Assembly: GCA_013368315.1 (NCBI GenBank)
Contig: JAACJM010000041.1
Coordinates: 62,001 to 126,000, forward strand
DNA: 64,000 bases
Direction: 5' to 3'
From: Tetrapyrgos nigripes
Lineage: Eukaryota > Basidiomycota > Agaricomycetes > Agaricales > Campanellaceae
Below the pieces are notes generated by a model. It made no database searches, was not told the DNA's origin, and saw only the letters and a program-made list of their open reading frames with translations. Below, piece after piece: positions 11,825 to 22,079 of this stretch. The number at the start of each line of letters is the position of its first letter. The first letter of the stretch is position 1. A program made the position numbers and the translations under genes.

Positions 11825-12111
11825 AAAGTGATTCCCCAACAAGCAGGCTGCACCGCACAACTCGTTCCTCCGACACCGAGGGCGTTGATAGGAGTGCATC
11901 CGAGTCTGATGAGGGCTGTGATAGCACCCAAATTGAGGCCGAGGAGAGAAGTGATGGTGGCAACTTGATGAGAGGTGGCCTGGCGTGAAAATGGTCAGTA
12001 GGAAGTACAGTACTGACAAGACCAGAAAGAAAAGTCGACAAAGATACTTATGGATTGAACAGAGTTGCAGCATTGCAATGTACAGGCATTGCATTGACCA
12101 GTGTGGGGGGG
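11825..12111 (-). pseudogene. Class I hydrophobin, exons 2 and 3 (fragment 2 of 3)
   Basis: Exon 2 (12111-12052) encodes GQCNACTLQCCNSVQS, with the first cysteine and the first CC pair. Exon 3 (11979-11825) carries TSLLGLNLGAIT, LGCTPINALGVGG, TSCAVQPAC and the second CC region. Two lesions are visible. The intron-2 donor reads ATAAGT instead of GTAAGT. The second cysteine of the CC pair has lost one base (TGT TG-GGG), which shifts the frame just before GNHF. With these two changes undone, the phases of all four exons agree and the product would be about 112 residues with the C-CC-C-C-CC-C pattern. Exon 1 is 30 kb away, beyond element P. Confidence 0.85.
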
Positions 12112-12162
12112 CTAGATATAGGCAAGGGGCCACCAGTTTTTCAAGCTCACAGTCAAGCCACC

Positions 12163-12397
12163 TATTAGACTTAGGTTATCTTAGCGAATAGTCTTAGCGA
12201 GAGTCACAAAGTGGGGGGTAAGAGCGTGCGAACGTATCTCGCTTGACTCTCAAGTATATATCATTAATCAGAGTAGTATAATAATATAAATAGTCTAAGT
12301 ATATCCGTATGATCATTTGACCGTATGTCCGCAGTACCTGATTGATGCCATATGCATAGTAGCTTAGTAACTTGATCATTATTACTTAATTCCAACA
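12163..12397 (-). repeat. 3' LTR of the copia element
   Basis: 235 bp; four differences from the 5' LTR, every one a CG versus TG or CA change. It begins TGTTGGAATT in coding orientation and ends TCTAATA. Confidence 0.95.
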
Positions 12398-12408
12398 CTC
12401 CCCTTCAA
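12398..12408 (-). promoter_or_regulatory. Polypurine tract of the copia element
   Basis: In coding orientation TTGAAGGGGAG lies directly upstream of the 3' LTR, the usual primer for plus-strand DNA synthesis. Confidence 0.7.
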
Positions 12409-15400
12409 GCGGATATCCCTAGTAATCGGGAGAAACGCTTGATCTTATCAGCGGAGAGAGCTTTCGTAAGTATATCCGCAAGTTGATCATTAGTTGACAC
12501 ATGTTTAACTCGTATGTATCGTTGATGTATCCGATCAGTAAGAAAGTTTTTACGGATATTGAAATGCTTAGTTCTCTGAGTATGTTGTTCTTCAGGAGCA
12601 CGTATAATTGCCAAAGTAGATGCACTATCTGAGTTGATAAGTACTGGCTCCTGTTCGGTATTTAGAATTTCTTCTATAAAACCTTTCAAATAAATAGCTT
12701 CTTGTGAGGCATGTGCGAGTGCGCAAAGTTCAGCCTCAGTAACTGATAAAGTTACCAGTGTGCCTCGCTTACTTGACCAAGAAATAAGCGATTCAGCAAA
12801 TTTGAATGCATAGCCCATGATTGGTTTATTGCCATACGTGGACATACCATCAGAGTCGGCAAATCCATAAGTAGAAGTAATAGTAGGGCTCCCTAGGTTG
12901 AGCCAGTAATCGCAAGTTCCTTTTAGATAAAGATAGCATTGTTTAGCTGCAGCGTAATGCTCTTCACCTGGATCATTAAGGTATCTTGCTAGTTGACCAG
13001 TACAATATGCAATGTCTGGCCTAGTACAGTCAGCGACATATCGTAAACCACCGACTAGTGACATATAGTGTTTAATAGCAGCGGCGTCCCGTTGCGGTTC
13101 GCTCCCAGGTCTAGGGCTAAGATTTTGCCCGGGTAGCATAGGTGTACGGCGTGTATGTAATTGGTCAAAATTGTATCGTTTGAGAATATTCTCAATGTAA
13201 TGTTTCTGACGGAGTTTAATAGTATGATTATTCCTATCTCGTTGAATTTCCATACCGAGAATCCAGTGGATTTCTCCACCGTCAGTGACTTGGACGTGTC
13301 CACTAAGTGCAGTAACAAAAGCTTGTGCAGTAGCTTTGTTGATAGTACATAAAGTAATGTCATCGACGTGACAAGATAGTATTAAAATGAGTTTATTCTC
13401 ATGATATCGGTAAAATACCGCATTATCGTAAGTAGACTTCTTAAGTCCTAGTAACTTTATGAGAATATTGCATAATTTTTCATACCATCAACGACCAGCT
13501 TGTTTCAACCCATATAGAGTCTTTCTGAGTTTAAGTATGTAGCCTTCAGGTAAGTTAGGTAGTAAATTACCTGGAGGTGGACGAAGGTATAATGTTTCCT
13601 CGTCAGTAACGTTTCCGTAAAGATAGGCAGATTTAATATCAATCTGAGTAGTTTCATAGTCTAATGAAGCTGCAAGAGCAAGTATAAAACGTGTACTGCT
13701 CATGCGTGCTACAGGGGCAAAGATATCATTTGCGTAGTAATCAATGCCTTCTTGTTGACTAAAGCCTTGTGCTACTAGTCTAGATTTCAATTTGGTCTGT
13801 TTGCCAAGTTCGTACTTAGTTTTGTAGACAAATCTGGAACCAATGATATTCGCATCAGCAGGAGGTTTGACGTATTCCCAGGTTCCTAGACTTTCTAGAG
13901 ATTCTATCTCAGCTTTCATGGAATCAAACCATGCGTCACGTTGTGGATGATTGAGTACATCCTTGAATGAAATTGGATCGCCAACGTTATCAGCGTAGTA
14001 AACATTGAATTCTGTTAATAAGAAAGCAATGTTTTGTTCAACTTCATCGTAGAGTAAACCTCTGGCTTCTCGAATCCTTTTTGATCGTCTTGGGCCATCA
14101 GGTTGTTTAGTTTCGTCTTCGTCAACATCCATTGGTTCAGGTTCGTGTTCCTGAGAAGTTGGAGTTTCAGTTGTATTTTCTTCTGTAGTTTCTAATGGTT
14201 CTTGATTTTTGTTTTGTAACTCCCCTTCAACTTGCGATTTGGACGTTAAGAATTGCAAGTTGCGTTCTACATTCACTTTAGTACCAAAGTAGACATAATG
14301 GCCTTTTGAACGATCGTCAAAGCCTAACCAAACTCCACGTTTTCCTTTAGGAGTTAGTTTACTAGTTCTTGCTTCGTCATATACAATGCAAGGTGTACCA
14401 AAGCTATGTAGATTGTCTAAGTTTGCGTTAACACCATAACGTTTAAAATAGGGAGTTTGCATTTTTAATGCAGTTTTCGGAGATCTATTAAGTATGTACA
14501 TAGTATAAAGTCCTGCATGCCACCATAAACGATTAGGTAGTTTTCCAGTATGCAGATTAACACGAATACCATTCATGATATGTTGATGTATGTTTTCAGC
14601 AACTCCGTTTTGCTGAGGCGTGTCATGAACTGTATAACGTGCAATTGTACCTTGTGCTTTCAAGTAGTTTTTGAATGCACCTGAAGTAAATACGGCATCG
14701 TTGTCTGATTGTAGAATTTTAACTTTGATACCATATTGCGTAAATAGTTCAGTAGTAAATGTAACCCATTGGGTATAAGCTTCGTCTTTTGTTTTAAGTG
14801 GAGATAATATTAACCAACGCGTACAGTCGTCGACGATGGTTAACCAGTATTTGTAGCCTTCGATAGAGGCAGTTCGTAATGGACCAAATATATCAATATG
14901 AAAATGGTCTCCGAAGTTTTCTGCTAATTCTGAAGTACGTTGTTTCGGAACAGAAAGTCTGTGTATATTATTGATGATGCAGTCTTCGCATTGAGTTTCT
15001 GTCCAATCATCAATAATGATTGTAATAATAGATTTATCTGTTTTTAGTAATGTTTTTAGATTTGTATAACTCATATGACCAATCTGTTTGTGAAGTTCGT
15101 ATAAACTTAAAGTAGCAACGTTATCACTCAATTTTTTAGTTGTGATGAAGTAAAGTTTGGCGCTCTCGTGTATAACGCCAATGAAATTGTCCTTATCATT
15201 CCGTATTATACATAAATGATCATGAAAAGTAAAAGTATAGTCCGCTTTTTGTGAAATACTGATTAAAGTAAACGGAAGTTTTGAGTTATAGTATACATTT
15301 TTAAGAGTGATCAATGAAGACTCACTATTGTCCTTCCTCACTTCTACCCGCATATCGCCTGCTAATCGAAGATCTAGATGCTCTGAATTGGCAACAGTTA

Positions 15401-16868
15401 AAGTTATGGCAGGTGTAGTATGAACGTTAAAAAGTAAGTTAAGATACGGTGTACAGTGTATAGTAGCACCAGAATCAATGATATGCGTATGATCTTGGTC
15501 AGAGATCGCGGTAAAAGCAGGTAGGGAAATATGATGACTCACCGGAGTCTCTGAGTCTTTCATCTCAACGTCGCTCGAAGAAATCGACTGTACCCAGTCT
15601 GATTGCGAAGTTGACGTAGTCGCAATTTGAGAAGAAGACGCAGGCATGGAGATGGCAACTGATGCATTCTCCTTGGTCTTGCCTTTGTTGGATTGTTTAG
15701 TAATCCCTTTCTTCTTCATAGCTTCTTTGGACTTTTCAGTCCAAGGTTCTGGGCACGTCTGGGTCGTATGACCCATCTTGTTGCAGTTGAAGCACTTCCG
15801 ATCCTTTTTGACATCAGAAGGCTTCTGGAACGGCGCTGCGGCGTTAGCGCGTTCCCCTTTTGACTTGTCCGATCGTTGAGCACCGCCTTGACTAGTGCTA
15901 CCGGACTTCTTGTCGGACTTCTTCGAAGGATACGTTCGAGCATTGCTCAAACGATAGTTAGTGAATTCCTTCTTTAGTCGCGCAATGAGGTCAACGGCTC
16001 TGTATACAGGTTTCTCCCCTTCAGCTGCAGTAGTGGCATCCCATGTAGCTGCAGCTGCATCCACAGTTGCTTCGTAAGAACTGCGAACAAAGTGATAGTG
16101 TGGAGGAATAATCCCCACTAGAGCTGAGTAAAAGACTTGATCTGAGACATCTATGTCTCTCTTCTTGATAGAAGCCCACAGATCCTGAGCTTCATCGAGG
16201 AGCTTATCAAACTCCCAGACTGGTTTACGTAAGTTGAAGAGTTTCCACAGCTCGTTAGACTCTTGAACTGTGGATGAAGGGTCGAAACGTTGTTTGAGCT
16301 TCTCGATAAGCTCTATCGCATCCGACTCTTCGATGTAGTGAATCATGATTTTATCATCAATCTTGCCTGTAATAGCGTTAAAACAGGCTAGTTTGACAGT
16401 ATTACCAGGATGTAACCCGGAACTTTTAAAGTGTTGGTGACGAATCACCCGTATAGCGTTATTAACGCGGAAGTACCACATCTTCCAATTCTCACTGCCA
16501 GTAAGAACTGTCAGGGAATCAAAAGCTTTGTTGATGTCGCTGAGCGGCATCACGTAGTTGGGGTTTGTGTTTTCGGGCATAGATAATGCGACCGACGAAG
16601 TAGAGGTAGATGGAGGAGATGATGGTGGAGTAGGGGCAGTATCCCGGACATCAGTCCTAGTATTTTCACCAGCATCAGACATAATGGGATCAAGTGGGAA
16701 TGGAAGAGGGTTTTGGAAGAGAGGATCAAGTGGTTGTGCTTGTGAAGTAGATGATACGGGCGGAGTAGGAGTTTGGGTACCAGAGGGGTGTGCACTAGAG
16801 TGGCGACTGGTAGTAGGAAGTGGGATATCTGGGGCTGATCCTTGAGATCGAGTTTGTCGACTAGTCAT
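12405..16868 (-). pseudogene. Copia gag-pol polyprotein with one nonsense codon
   Basis: A single 1488-codon frame interrupted once, by TGA at 13490-13488 where the RT motif LKQAGR-R-WYEKL expects Arg. It otherwise runs on in frame. Domains in order: Gag with a zinc knuckle CX2CX4HX4C from Cys359; aspartic protease DSGAT at Asp465; integrase with HX..CEDC zinc region and a D659, D722, E758 triad (D-35-E spacing); copia-type reverse transcriptase (QGFSQQEGIDY, HVDD near residue 1167); RNase H with ADSDG and SWSSKRG. The TGA is a CpG transition of CGA. With 1487 sense codons the length is normal for a full-length copia polyprotein, so one reversion or read-through would restore activity; otherwise the element depends on other copies. 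Confidence 0.93.
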
Positions 16869-16949
16869 ATACTAGTCCAAGAACAGAGTACGAGTAGAGA
16901 GTAAAGCAGAGTAGAACAAGTGTTTATCGGAGTTATAGCAAGCTAGGCG

Positions 16950-16961
16950 GGGCCCATAACC
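16950..16961 (-). promoter_or_regulatory. Primer-binding site, half-tRNA(iMet) type
   Basis: Immediately inside the 5' LTR the coding strand reads GGTTATGGGCCC. This is complementary to the anticodon stem-loop of initiator tRNA-Met (GGGCCCATAACC), not to a tRNA 3' end. It is the site used by Drosophila copia, which primes from a cleaved 5' half of that tRNA. Confidence 0.75.
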
Positions 16962-17196
16962 TATTAGACTTAGGTTATCTTAGCAAATAGTCTTAGCGAG
17001 AGTCACAAAGTGGGGGGTAAGAGCGTGCGAATGTATCTCGCTTGACTCTCAAGTATATATCATTAATCAGAGTAGTATAATAATATAAATAGTCTAAGTA
17101 TATCTGTATGATCATTTGACCGTATGTCCGCAGTACCTGATTGATGCCGTATGCATAGTAGCTTAGTAACTTGATCATTATTACTTAATTCCAACA
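16962..17196 (-). repeat. 5' LTR of the copia element
   Basis: 235 bp with the same ends as the LTR at 12163-12397. Three of its four differences are CG-to-TG/CA losses in this copy and one is a loss in the other copy. Confidence 0.95.
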
Positions 17197-17375
17197 CCAC
17201 CCTGGCTTGAGTGAGCTTGAAGTGAGCTTGACTTTCTTTTTTGAGTGTGGCTTCAACTTCACTACACTTAATTTGACAACAAGTTACTTACATTGAAGGG
17301 TTCATTCAATGATGAGATGTATATTATGTATACCACATTCTTCATTACACCTTGGTTTAGCATCTGCTGAGTCAA

Positions 17376-18742
17376 CACCTCAGGCAACCCCCCCTGGGGG
17401 ACCTATTAGGTGGGTTACTACCATGTCATCCTCTCACCTTGTAGGTCTCAAAAACCTGGTAGCCTACCATTCCTGCCATTTATATGGTAGCTACCCTGCT
17501 CATGCATACCAGATAGGCAGCTACCTGGTAGTATGTAGTAGCTACCAGACTTGTTTCTGGTCATCCCGGTAGCTACCTGGGAGTATAAGGGTAGCTCCCT
17601 AGCATGTTGTGGTAGATACCCTTGAGTATCAAGCTGCTGACTAAGGGCCAGCCTCTTGCCAAAAAAGTGCAGATCTTTCTGTGGATCTTTGCTTCCTTTT
17701 ATGGAAAAAAGTGGACTTTTGTACTCATTGCCTCTGGCAGTGAGCGGGGCCTTAGGGGCAGATTTTTCCCATGACTCTGAATTTGATGGGAGGGTGCAGG
17801 CAAGCTGTAGACCCAGATCCTGCAAATGGAATAGGGGTAGGAGCTGTGGCTGGCTCAGAAAATGCAAAATAAATTCTCAGAGCTGGCAATGAAAAGTAGT
17901 GTGGGTATATAAGAGGGTGTATTTGGGTCACTGAATCCAGATATGCAATTGGATTTGCAATATATGCAGTGGTTATAGAGATATGGCCAAAATACTGTCC
18001 AAAATATAGCAGAAGAGCAGGATGGATACTGGCCATTGCATGCAATCAGCTGTGATCATCATGTAAATTAGTAGAACACTGCATTTAGACTCCCTAAATG
18101 TAGGAGAATAACATTTATTTTATTATATAATCAAAGCCTGAAGAGATATCCTCAATTTACACTCAAAAAAGTCAAAAACTTGGGATGGCCATGAACACTG
18201 CATGTTATAGCATTCAATATAATTATGGATATGTGTACTAGGGTATTTTGGGTCTCTTAATCCGAATATATACTTAGATAAGCTCTATATTTTGTGGTTC
18301 TGGTGATATTGAATACTTACCCCTAAACATAGGTGCCTGTGGCACCTACAAATATGCCCTCTATAAATTTGTTTGAGTGGGTGTAAAAATGTTAATTAAT
18401 GCTCCCAACCAGAATATAAAGTCAGATTGTCCATATCTTCAACATACAAGACTCTATTTCCAATTTATTCTCCAAGAATTCCCAAAAAAGCGAAAAAGTG
18501 AGATGGCCATGGACAGGGAATGGTATGGCATCCAATATGACTATGGATATGTCTATTAGGGTAGTCTGAGCCCCAAGGTAGCTACCAGTGAATTCAAAAA
18601 ATCTACTACCAGGATATTACCAGGTAGCTACCATATAAATGGCAGGAATGGTAGGCTACCAGGTTTTTGAGACCTACAAGGTGAGAGGATGACATGGTAG
18701 TAACCCACCTAATAGGTCCCCCAGGGGGGGTTGCCTGAGGTG
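17376..18742. mobile_element. E1: 1.37 kb non-autonomous element with long TIRs
   Basis: Terminal inverted repeats of over 100 bp begin CACCTCAGGCAACC and contain GGGGGACCTATTAGGTGGG and GTAGCCTACCATTCC. Short GGTAGCTACC palindromes follow inside each end. The centre (about 17640-18345) is non-coding and matches the core of element A (10080-10620). For example, GATATGGCCAAAATACTGTC-like sequence is at 17980 and 10296. No transposase is present. Confidence 0.85.
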
Positions 18743-18932
18743 GGTTACTCCTGTTCTCTCCTATTTTGTTCCATTTTCACCTGTTTGTATTTCATTTTTG
18801 TCAGCAATCAGCGTCCTAGACTCGTATTGTCTGTTTTGCTTAATTCTCTTTTCCCCTTGGTTTTGTTTTCTACTTCAAGGGCAATCATGTTCTGTTTTCA
18901 GTTATCGGTTCTCTTTCTTACTGCATTGACCC

Positions 18933-19440
18933 TTACGCGGAGTGCTGGCCCACACCCCTTATCCAAAGATTACAAGGCCGAATGAAATGAGGATGAGTTG
19001 TTTACACTCCCTTTCTGCTTGTGGCTATGTTCTTACATTCCCGACTTCTTCCCTCCAATTTTTCCCGAGGTTGATCATTGATCATTGATCAGTCATTTTC
19101 GCCCCTTGGGTTGGCAATCCGATCTGCGTTTCTGAGCAATACAGCTGGGTTTGACATGTCCTCCTGGGCATTTCTTCCTTGTTCCTCTCATGATGTTGAC
19201 TAGAACTTCTCTGCTTTGTTGCTCTGTTGCCACTATTCTCACCTATCAACTCCGGATATTGATTACAGGTCAATTCTACCTATTGACTAGGGCGCAACGT
19301 CATTTATCTATCGCCATTTCTTGTCTCTCCACTACAGCCCAATGTCGTTTGTTTTTTTGCTGCCCAACCTCTCAACATCGTCCACATTACGGACTTGAGG
19401 CCTTGTACTCACCACGCGGAGTGCTGGCCCACACCCCTTA
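18933..19440 (+). repeat. Tandem F1 repeats, including a complete 470-bp unit
   Basis: A right end of F1 (18933-18961: GTGCTGGCCCACACCCC) is followed by CAAAGA and a complete unit, 18970-19440, that opens TTACAAGGCCGAATG and closes with the same right end. Another CAAAGA then leads into a third copy. The direct tandem order suggests unequal exchange, or insertion of one copy at another's edge. Confidence 0.65.
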
Positions 19441-19448
19441 TACAAAGA

Positions 19449-21388
19449 TTACAAGGCCGAATGAAATGAGGATGAGTTGTTTACACTGCGTTTCTGCAGG
19501 TGGCTATGTCAATTACGTCCCGACTTCTCCCGACCGTCTCTTTCCGCAGCCCCTCTTTTGTCCAGCTCTTTTGTTCCTTTCAATCTCCTTTATCCCTCTC
19601 TCATACCACTATGAAGCTCTTTCACACATATTTTCTGTTTACTGCTCCATTTTTACTTTGGCTATGTGTAAACTTGGCCTTCATTACTTCAACTCCAACC
19701 CTGCCATTACAGTCAGTCCGAGTGTTCACAAGCACAGCCAGGTGGACTGCACAGATTTTGCTCACCTTAAGTTTCCTCTTCCATTCTGGCTCTAGTCTCG
19801 ATTTTACAGTGTTTCTCTACAAACAGTCAATGTTCCTCAACATTTACAACACGTCTCACTGCACACTAGGCGTCAATGACTTCAATTGCCACCTTGCTAA
19901 TCCAGTTGCAACTGATGTAAACCCATGCTTGTCCAATTCTGGAGATTTTGTCTGTGATGCTTACTGCTTGGGCTTCTTTGTGTCTATCCTTGGGTATATG
20001 GCACCCATCTATAATGAATCAAAGCTTCTCAATGTTTCTTATGCTCCTCCATGTAAACTAGGTCTTGAACACAACCTTGCTGTTTTGGTTATGTCTCAGG
20101 AGAACTCATTCCAATCAGCTTGTGGAAATCTTGTTCGCATCAGAAGTTCTTTTTCTTATGCTTCTATTCTTGGTTCCCATCATGGTGCGCCGTTTCATCA
20201 TCTCGGCTCAATGTCGCTCTATGATTGTGGCTCAGTGCCGCTTGATGATCATGGCTCAATGTTGTTTTACTATGCCCATGACTCAATGTCGCTTTATCAT
20301 TACAACTTAACGTCATATGATGATCAGCTCTCAATGTCCTCAAATGATTACCGATCTAAGCTGTACATTGGTTCTATCTTAATGTTGTATATCAGATATC
20401 ATATCAGGGTTGTTCTTTTAGTTACTCAGATGCTTTTTTATCATCATGATCCATCTTATGCTGGCATGCTCACTCATTCCCTGTTCCCATGCACATATCG
20501 CTCAGCCTTTCATGGGGTATTATGTGTCAGGAGAAGAGACACTGGCTTTGAATTTGAAGTTTGTAATCCTATTATCAGATCCAGTGAAGAAGGGGATGTA
20601 ACTAATTGCTGCCCCTTCTAACGTGAGAAAAGATATAGGCGGATTCGCGACAACCCCGAGAGGCTGCCCATACAATAAATGACATTAGGATGAAAGGAAA
20701 GGGCTACTATGACATTTCAGTAGATTAAGTACTACAAAGGCCGTAGTAGGGTAACAGTAAAAACCTGCAGGGGAAAACCACTTTGGGAGAAAGCCCCTCA
20801 CCAGGAAAAGTTTGCCACTACTCGGGAGAGAATGTGAACTGAGGGTGGGAATGGGAGGGTGAGCAAAAAATTTCTCGAGTGAACGGCAAGTGAACGAGAG
20901 AAATAAACTAAGGGGAAAAAACAGAAAGGGAAAGTATATATAAGGTGAATGATGGAAATATGAAAAAAGATGAAGCATGTGGGGAAGGGTGTAAGAGGAA
21001 TGTTTGAGGAGGATGTTTGGAAGGATGTAGGAGACTAGCAATTTCACCGAATTGTGATCGGATCACAAACCGCTAGTAAGGAGGGTCCAATCTCGATGAG
21101 ATGTACGAACCAAGATGGAGGATAGGAAAGGATAAGAAGTGGAGGAAGTGAGAATGCGAGACTCTGTGAAGCACTCGCAATTAGACTATATTAAAGTAAA
21201 CATTAACCACGAATAATGGCTATGGGAGGACTTTCGTATGCAGAAGTATATGTACTGGTTAAACTTGATATTTGTATTGGAGTTTTTTAGTACCAAGAAG
21301 TTTAATAAAATAATGTGTACATTAAAACTGGGTCTACGATGGCCTCGTATTCGCCACGCTTCAGCGTTGGCCCACACCCACTTCATAT
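19449..21388 (+). mobile_element. Long F1-bounded unit (1.94 kb) carrying an open frame
   Basis: It starts TTACAAGGCCGAATGAAATG and ends at GCGTTGGCCCACACCC (near 21388), giving the same two ends as the 280-bp copy at 60049. Its interior is different and holds a 371-codon open frame. Pairing these particular ends is an inference. Confidence 0.45.
19506..20621 (+). CDS. Hypothetical ORF within an F1-bounded unit
   Basis: An uninterrupted frame of 371 codons from the ATG at 19506; the 2-codon longer form starts with a non-ATG. I recognise no domain. The N-terminal third has hydrophobic stretches, and the middle has repeated S-M-S-L-Y-x-Y type units from imperfect tandem repeats (about 20190-20330). 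Composition is Ser/Leu/Tyr-rich and some of the frame overlaps repeat sequence. It may be a chance frame in repetitive DNA or a degenerate element-encoded protein. Confidence 0.25.
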   Translation: MSITSRLLPTVSFRSPSFVQLFCSFQSPLSLSHTTMKLFHTYFLFTAPFLLWLCVNLAFITSTPTLPLQSVRVFTSTARWTAQILLTLSFLFHSGSSLDFTVFLYKQSMFLNIYNTSHCTLGVNDFNCHLANPVATDVNPCLSNSGDFVCDAYCLGFFVSILGYMAPIYNESKLLNVSYAPPCKLGLEHNLAVLVMSQENSFQSACGNLVRIRSSFSYASILGSHHGAPFHHLGSMSLYDCGSVPLDDHGSMLFYYAHDSMSLYHYNLTSYDDQLSMSSNDYRSKLYIGSILMLYIRYHIRVVLLVTQMLFYHHDPSYAGMLTHSLFPCTYRSAFHGVLCVRRRDTGFEFEVCNPIIRSSEEGDVTNCCPF

Positions 21389-21752
21389 CTACTGTTCAAA
21401 TTATATGAAGGGAGATGAGGGAGGGACAAAGTTACAGAGTGATTTCTCGAAAATCTATCACTTCTGGGGTATGAGTAGTATGAATGAATCCTATATGAGC
21501 TTCGCTCAGTCAGGGCCTGCAGCCCCGATGTCTGGTTAGGGATTCGTATGGACATTGCTTAGTAATGATTATGTAAATATTGTTTCTTCCCAGGCCCGTC
21601 CTATCTTAACACTTAGCATAGCGCAGCGCAGGAGGGCCACTGAACCCGATACTGATGTGGTTCTACAAAGACAGAAAACACAACAAACAGACGCTGAAAA
21701 CAAGAAACGGGAGCTCCGAAGTCAAACAAAGTGATAACTGGTAAGACCCATC

Positions 21753-22075
21753 AATATGAAAGGGATGTGGGCCAACACTGCGCGTGGCAAGTACAAGGCC
21801 ACAGGTTTTCTCTTTACTGGAGTGGGAAGAAGCCAGATGAGGTGCAGAGGCCCAAAACTGGATGATAAGCAAATATGCGAACTATTGAGGAAAAGAGAGG
21901 AAAAAAGAAAAGAAAGCAAGCGACAAAGAAGAAGACAAGAGAGAGAGAGAGAAGAGAGGGAAAAAGAAAAGAAAGCAAGTGATGAAGGAGAAGACGAGAG
22001 AGAGAAAGAAGAGAGGGAAAAAGAAAAGAAAGCAAGTGATGAAGAAGAAGACGAGAGAGAGAGAGAAAGATAACG
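21753..22075 (+). repeat. 320-bp repeat: F1 right end plus charged-tail frame, copy 1
   Basis: It opens with the reverse complement of the F1 right end (ATGTGGGCCAACACTGCG...AGTACAAGGCC). It continues through TTTACTGGAGTGGGAAGAAG and ends in purine-rich GAGAGAGAAAGAAGAG repeats. A 105-codon frame from 21756 begins MKGMWANTARGKY and ends in a Lys/Glu/Arg-rich tract. The copy at 27984-28330 keeps the same frame for its first 57 codons. Whether it is translated is unknown. Confidence 0.6.
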
Positions 22076-22079
22076 AAAA

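Larger units (their letters stand above)
12163..17196 (-). mobile_element. Ty1/copia LTR retrotransposon, nearly intact
   Basis: Two 235-bp LTRs (12163-12397 and 16962-17196) flank one long gag-pol frame on the minus strand. The insertion is bordered by the 5-bp duplication CCACC (12158-12162 and 17197-17201). In coding orientation each LTR starts TGTTGGAATT. A primer-binding site and polypurine tract are in the expected places. The LTRs differ at only four positions, so the insertion is recent. It lies within the left tip of element P. Confidence 0.95.

Noticed and set aside
11679..12133. Minus frames of 120 and 182 codons over the hydrophobin fragment
   Set aside because: They read through introns in the wrong phase; only the spliced frame has the cysteine pattern.
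12194..12379. 61-codon frame repeated at 16993-17178
   Set aside because: It lies wholly within the two LTRs and is a by-product of their identity.
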